From Ehretia macrophylla (taxonomy: Eukaryota; Streptophyta; Magnoliopsida; Boraginales; Ehretiaceae), in the NCBI GenBank assembly GCA_037974665.1, contig CM075772.1, positions 42,498,552 through 42,562,551 of the forward strand: a stretch of DNA of 64,000 bases, in the 5' to 3' direction. Shown here in pieces: positions 60,831 to 64,000 of this stretch. The stretch's first letter is position 1. Every line of letters starts with the position of its first letter. The notes beneath the pieces are model-generated. The model worked only from the letters and a program-made list of their open reading frames with translations, was not told where the DNA came from and ran no database searches. The position numbers and the translations under genes were made by a program.

Positions 60831-62060
60831 TGTTGGGTATAATATTGATATATTATTTCAGCGCCTTTTCACTTAAATTTTGTTAATTCTTGAGTAATTT
60901 ATGAGCAATTTGATTGGTTTCATGTTTGTTTTGCGATTTAGGAGAATTATATGAGAAGACATGGATTTTGAGGCCAAGATTGAGGAGAAATGAACAAGGG
61001 CAAGCTTTTATGCAACTTGTGAAGAAATTGAAGAGAAATTAAAAATAGCTCAGTCATAGCGCAGCTACGTAGTATCGCAGAAAATTTAAGGGCAATTTTG
61101 TAAAAGGCGCGAAAAGAAGAAAACCTAGGATAAAAAGAAAGAAAAGAACGTGAGATAAAGGGGCTTTTGCGAGCGGCTGGTTTTTGAGAGCTTGACGCAA
61201 CGTTCCAGAGAGAAAAGAAAAGCTAGGAGATTGCGAGTTGAAGACGGAGAACAATCTGGAGACGGACTTCTACCACGATTCTTCTCCAAATCCTAGTTTT
61301 CTCTATCTCTCTTATCATGATTTATATTAAGTTTTGGATTTCATTTATTTTCATGATTATGTTCTAAGCTATTTTTCTAGGGCTACGATGTAGCTAGATT
61401 ATGAATATTTGAATACTTTTGATTTTAATTGATTGATGAACTATTTCATTTATGCGTTGAGGATTTTATGCTGAGTTTAATGCTTGTGATTACCTGATCA
61501 ACAATAGCATGATGCGTGATTTGGTTTGAGACTGAGAAGTGATAACTAAATTAGACCACGTGTGAAATACTATTAAATCGTCATAAGCTAGAGATAGTTA
61601 TGAGATCTAGTGCAATGCTTGAATTTCTAGGGCTTAATGCGTTCTATAAGTTCATAGTTATCACAGAGATGTTGTTAGCTTGCTTATTGTGATAGGTTAT
61701 TGATGCTTGAGAAAGATTAATATCTATCTTAGCGAAATTGCTGGCAACGTAAGGAATAGTCGTTAATTGAATTAAGTCAATAGTTTCAGATAGGATTAAT
61801 CTTGGTGAAATCGGAATCCCTAGAGCCTTTTTATTATTGAATTACCATCTTTTGTTAATTTCGTAATTGTGTTAATTGCTATTTTGTTACATTTTATAAT
61901 TTCTTTAGTTGTTAGTCATAAATTCTCAATTCGTGATTGTCTGAATAAAATTAGAGCTGCACCAATTTCAGTACTTAATAATCACAGTCCTCATGGAAAC
62001 GATACTTACTACTTTATTACTTGTTACAATACATGCACTTACGTTAGAAATTGCACAACA
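60831..62060 (+). repeat. 3' LTR of the gypsy-type element
   Basis: A 1230-bp LTR, preceded by the polypurine-like 'gagtttgggggtgttt' and followed by the AAAGA target duplication. It carries 'catagcgcagctacg' near 61055. Its right edge lies only 84 bp from the stop codon of P450 copy E, so E's transcript probably ends inside it. Confidence 0.93.
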
Positions 62061-62143
62061 AAAGAATTCTACTTCTATCTTACATGGAAGACAAAAACGT
62101 TGGACTAACAATAGATTCACGTAATATTTGTATGACATTACAA

Positions 62144-63873
62144 TTAAAAGTGCGGCTTTGTTGCTATGAGGCAGAGGGGATTCTTCTTATGCATAACTAG
62201 CCCAGTGGCAACATCATTGTCAACGTCTTCTTCTTTCATTCCAGGAGATAATTCCCAATTAAATGAGTAAAGAAGATTTGCAAGTGCAAGCTCCACTGTT
62301 GCTATTCCCATAGACATTCCAGGGCAGCCTCTCCTGCCTGCTCCAAATGGAATGAATCCAAAATGTTGCCCTTTATAGTCAACTTTGTTGTTCAAGAATC
62401 TCTCAGGTAAGAACTCATTTGGATTTTCCCAATATTGTGGATCTCTTGCAATGGCAAATGCATTAACATAAACTATAGTTTTGGGTTGAACTTCGTATCC
62501 GTCTATAATGCATTCTTTTGTTGTTTCCCTTGGTACTAAGAGTGGAGCTGGTGGATAGAATCTCAAAGTCTCTTTTACAACTGCTTTGAAATATGGAAGG
62601 TTTTGAATATCATCTTCTGTTACTAGACCTACCTCTTTAACTAGATCTCGTATTTCTGCTTGAACTATTCTCATGATACGAGGGTTCTTCATTAGGGCAG
62701 TCATAGCCCAAATTATCGTGGCTGCACTTGTATCCGTTCCACCAACAAAAATATCCTGTGAAGAATTTATGAACCAAAATTACGTTAGTTGACGACAACT
62801 TGTACAAAGTTAACTATTTCCAAACAATTCGAAGTGTGCAACTTGGAGAAAATTAAAGTTTAATTCCTATATCCTCATGCATGACAATGAATTTCAATGT
62901 TTCTTTTTCTGAAACTATAAGAAAATTATGATCAATTTGAAGCATGTATAAAATCAGAATGTTGAAGACTGATGCTTACCAGGAGCAATGCTTTGACGTG
63001 GTCTAGTGTCAAATCCACTGGAGTTGACTTATCTTCTCGCAGTCGAAGCAAGATACTAAGTATGTCCTCTTTCATTGATTGAGGGATGTTTGAACTGAGG
63101 TGCTCGTTGATGAGTTCCTGACAGAATGAATCCAACGTCTTGAAAACCCTTTCTAGTCTTGCAGTCATGCCGGTTAGTGTATCAATCCAACCCAACGACG
63201 GGAGATAATTAGAGAAAAAGAAGCCTTGCAACATGACCTGAACTTCAAGTAGAAGTTGATTAAACTTTCTTTTTTCAGATCCTTCTTCATCGTACCTCTT
63301 GCCAAAAGCAACTCTACAGATTAAGGTGCTTGATAGAGACATTATCATCTCAGAAAAGTTGAAGACTTCAAGTGTTGAAGCGTGTCTTGATATCTGTTGT
63401 ATCAGGCGTAGGACTTCATCTTCGCGAATGGGACGGAAAGATTGTACTTGTTTGACGCTGAAAAGATGAAGAACATCAACTTTTCTCATCTCTCTCCAAT
63501 ACTCGCTATATGGAGAGAATGTAAGGGACACGCCATTGTAAGATACTTTTTTTATGCTATAAAGTTGGCTCCTTCCAGAAAAAGCAAGGTCATGTATCTT
63601 CAAGGCTTCTTCGGCTATTTTTGCTGAAGAAATCACGAGTAATGGCTTTGAACCAAGTTTCATAGACATGAGTGGACCATATTGTTTTGATAGTTTCCGA
63701 AAGTAGAAAGGAGGGTTGGTGGTGTCAATTTGATGCAAGTTTCCTAATAAAGGAAGCCCCGGAGGACCTGGTGGAGTACGGCTCTTTCCAACGTGAGATG
63801 TTCTCTTGTATCTGTGAATAACAAGAAGGAGAAAGAATGGGAGAGCTAAGATGATATAATATGGTAATGCCAT
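62144..63873 (-). CDS. Cytochrome P450 copy E (CYP71/CYP83-like)
   Basis: This is an intact P450 of 501 residues. Exon 1 is 62980-63873 (298 codons), the intron is 62756-62979 (224 bp, GT-AG, phase 0) and exon 2 is 62144-62755. It has the membrane anchor (LALPFFLLLVI), hinge TPPGPPG, WREMR, I-helix GGTDTS, ETLR, PERF and haem loop FGAGRRGCPG with Cys442. It shares its architecture with A-C but is clearly more diverged, with a longer intron and RTSHVGK in place of KSGGK before the hinge. It is probably the older paralogue, with pseudogene D as its former tandem neighbour. As for the others, an ER-anchored monooxygenase of specialised metabolism is the best general assignment. Confidence 0.95.
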
Positions 63874-63929
63874 CTTTTGAATATTTCTTGAGAGAAGCCG
63901 ATATGTTTTTGTCTGAGATACAACTCAGT

Positions 63930-63968
63930 TATTTATAGAAGAAATGAATCATCTATAGGGTGCTCAAG
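63930..63968 (-). promoter_or_regulatory. Promoter of P450 copy E
   Basis: On the minus strand TATAAATA is at 63930-63937, 57 bp before the start codon. A diverged single copy of the A-C motif (CTTGAGCACCC) lies at 63958-63968. The second copy is not seen before the window ends. Confidence 0.6.
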
Positions 63969-64000
63969 TGATGTACCAATGTTAAACAAAGTCTTATAAT

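Larger units (their letters stand above)
53786..62060 (+). mobile_element. LTR retrotransposon, gypsy-type, RT-less, 8275 bp
   Basis: Two direct LTRs (53786-54980 and 60831-62060) both start TGTTGGGT and end CACAACA. The 5-bp target duplication AAAGA (53781-53785 and 62061-62065) is exact, so the element is structurally complete. Its primer site matches tRNA-Asp, as in Athila-type and related gypsy elements. The interior holds a broken gag, a broken protease and only the end of integrase; reverse transcriptase, RNase H and the integrase core are missing. The LTRs differ at many positions (roughly one in ten at the left edge), so the insertion is not recent. It lies between P450 copies D and E. 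Confidence 0.93.

Overview
The window looks like nuclear DNA of a flowering plant, most likely a eudicot. It is AT-rich, has GT-AG introns and no bacterial features, and is packed with Ty1-copia, Ty3-gypsy, TRIM, LINE, CACTA, Helitron, Mutator-like and hAT-like elements. I cannot name the species. The only host genes I can support are a local family of cytochrome P450 genes of the plant A-type (CYP71 clan, CYP71/CYP83-like). Nearly everything between them is transposon-derived.

Layout. 1-3936: decayed copia retrotransposon ending in its 3' LTR. 7339-10524: Helitron-like element. 12875-14510 (-): P450 copy A, intact. 17074-20849: TRIM with a solo LTR inside it, then a gypsy-type solo LTR with another solo LTR inside it. 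23370-24000: 5'-truncated LINE. 24660-26295 (+): P450 copy B, intact. 26676-30830: fold-back elements, a hAT relic and a second TRIM. 32528-34163 (-): P450 copy C, intact. 37507-41327: fold-back and MITE-type repeats. 41331-49198: a CACTA transposon with matching ends and a GAT target duplication, holding about seven 508-bp tandem repeats and two decayed transposase genes. 49900-50385: Mutator-like fold-back element. 50938-53040 (-): P450 pseudogene D, carrying a LINE insertion. 53786-62060: structurally complete LTR retrotransposon (tRNA-Asp primer site, AAAGA target duplication) lacking reverse transcriptase. 62144-63873 (-): P450 copy E, intact.

Copies A, B and C encode 500-residue proteins that are about 97-98% identical by eye. 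They share a 133-bp phase-0 intron and homologous 5' and 3' flanks, so they are recent duplicates. A and B point away from each other; B and C point towards each other. E (501 residues) and D are older members; removing the retrotransposon between D and E would leave them roughly 0.8 kb apart. The promoters of A, B and C share a TATA box and a twice-repeated CTTGAGCAGC motif with 31-bp spacing. The array is probably a specialised-metabolism P450 cluster, but substrate and exact subfamily cannot be read from sequence alone. I found no clearly undescribed system. The most unusual structures are the CACTA element whose catalytic gene region is occupied by a tandem array, the RT-less retrotransposon with palindromic AGCGCAGCTGCGCT-type motifs, and a possible LINE 3' transduction.
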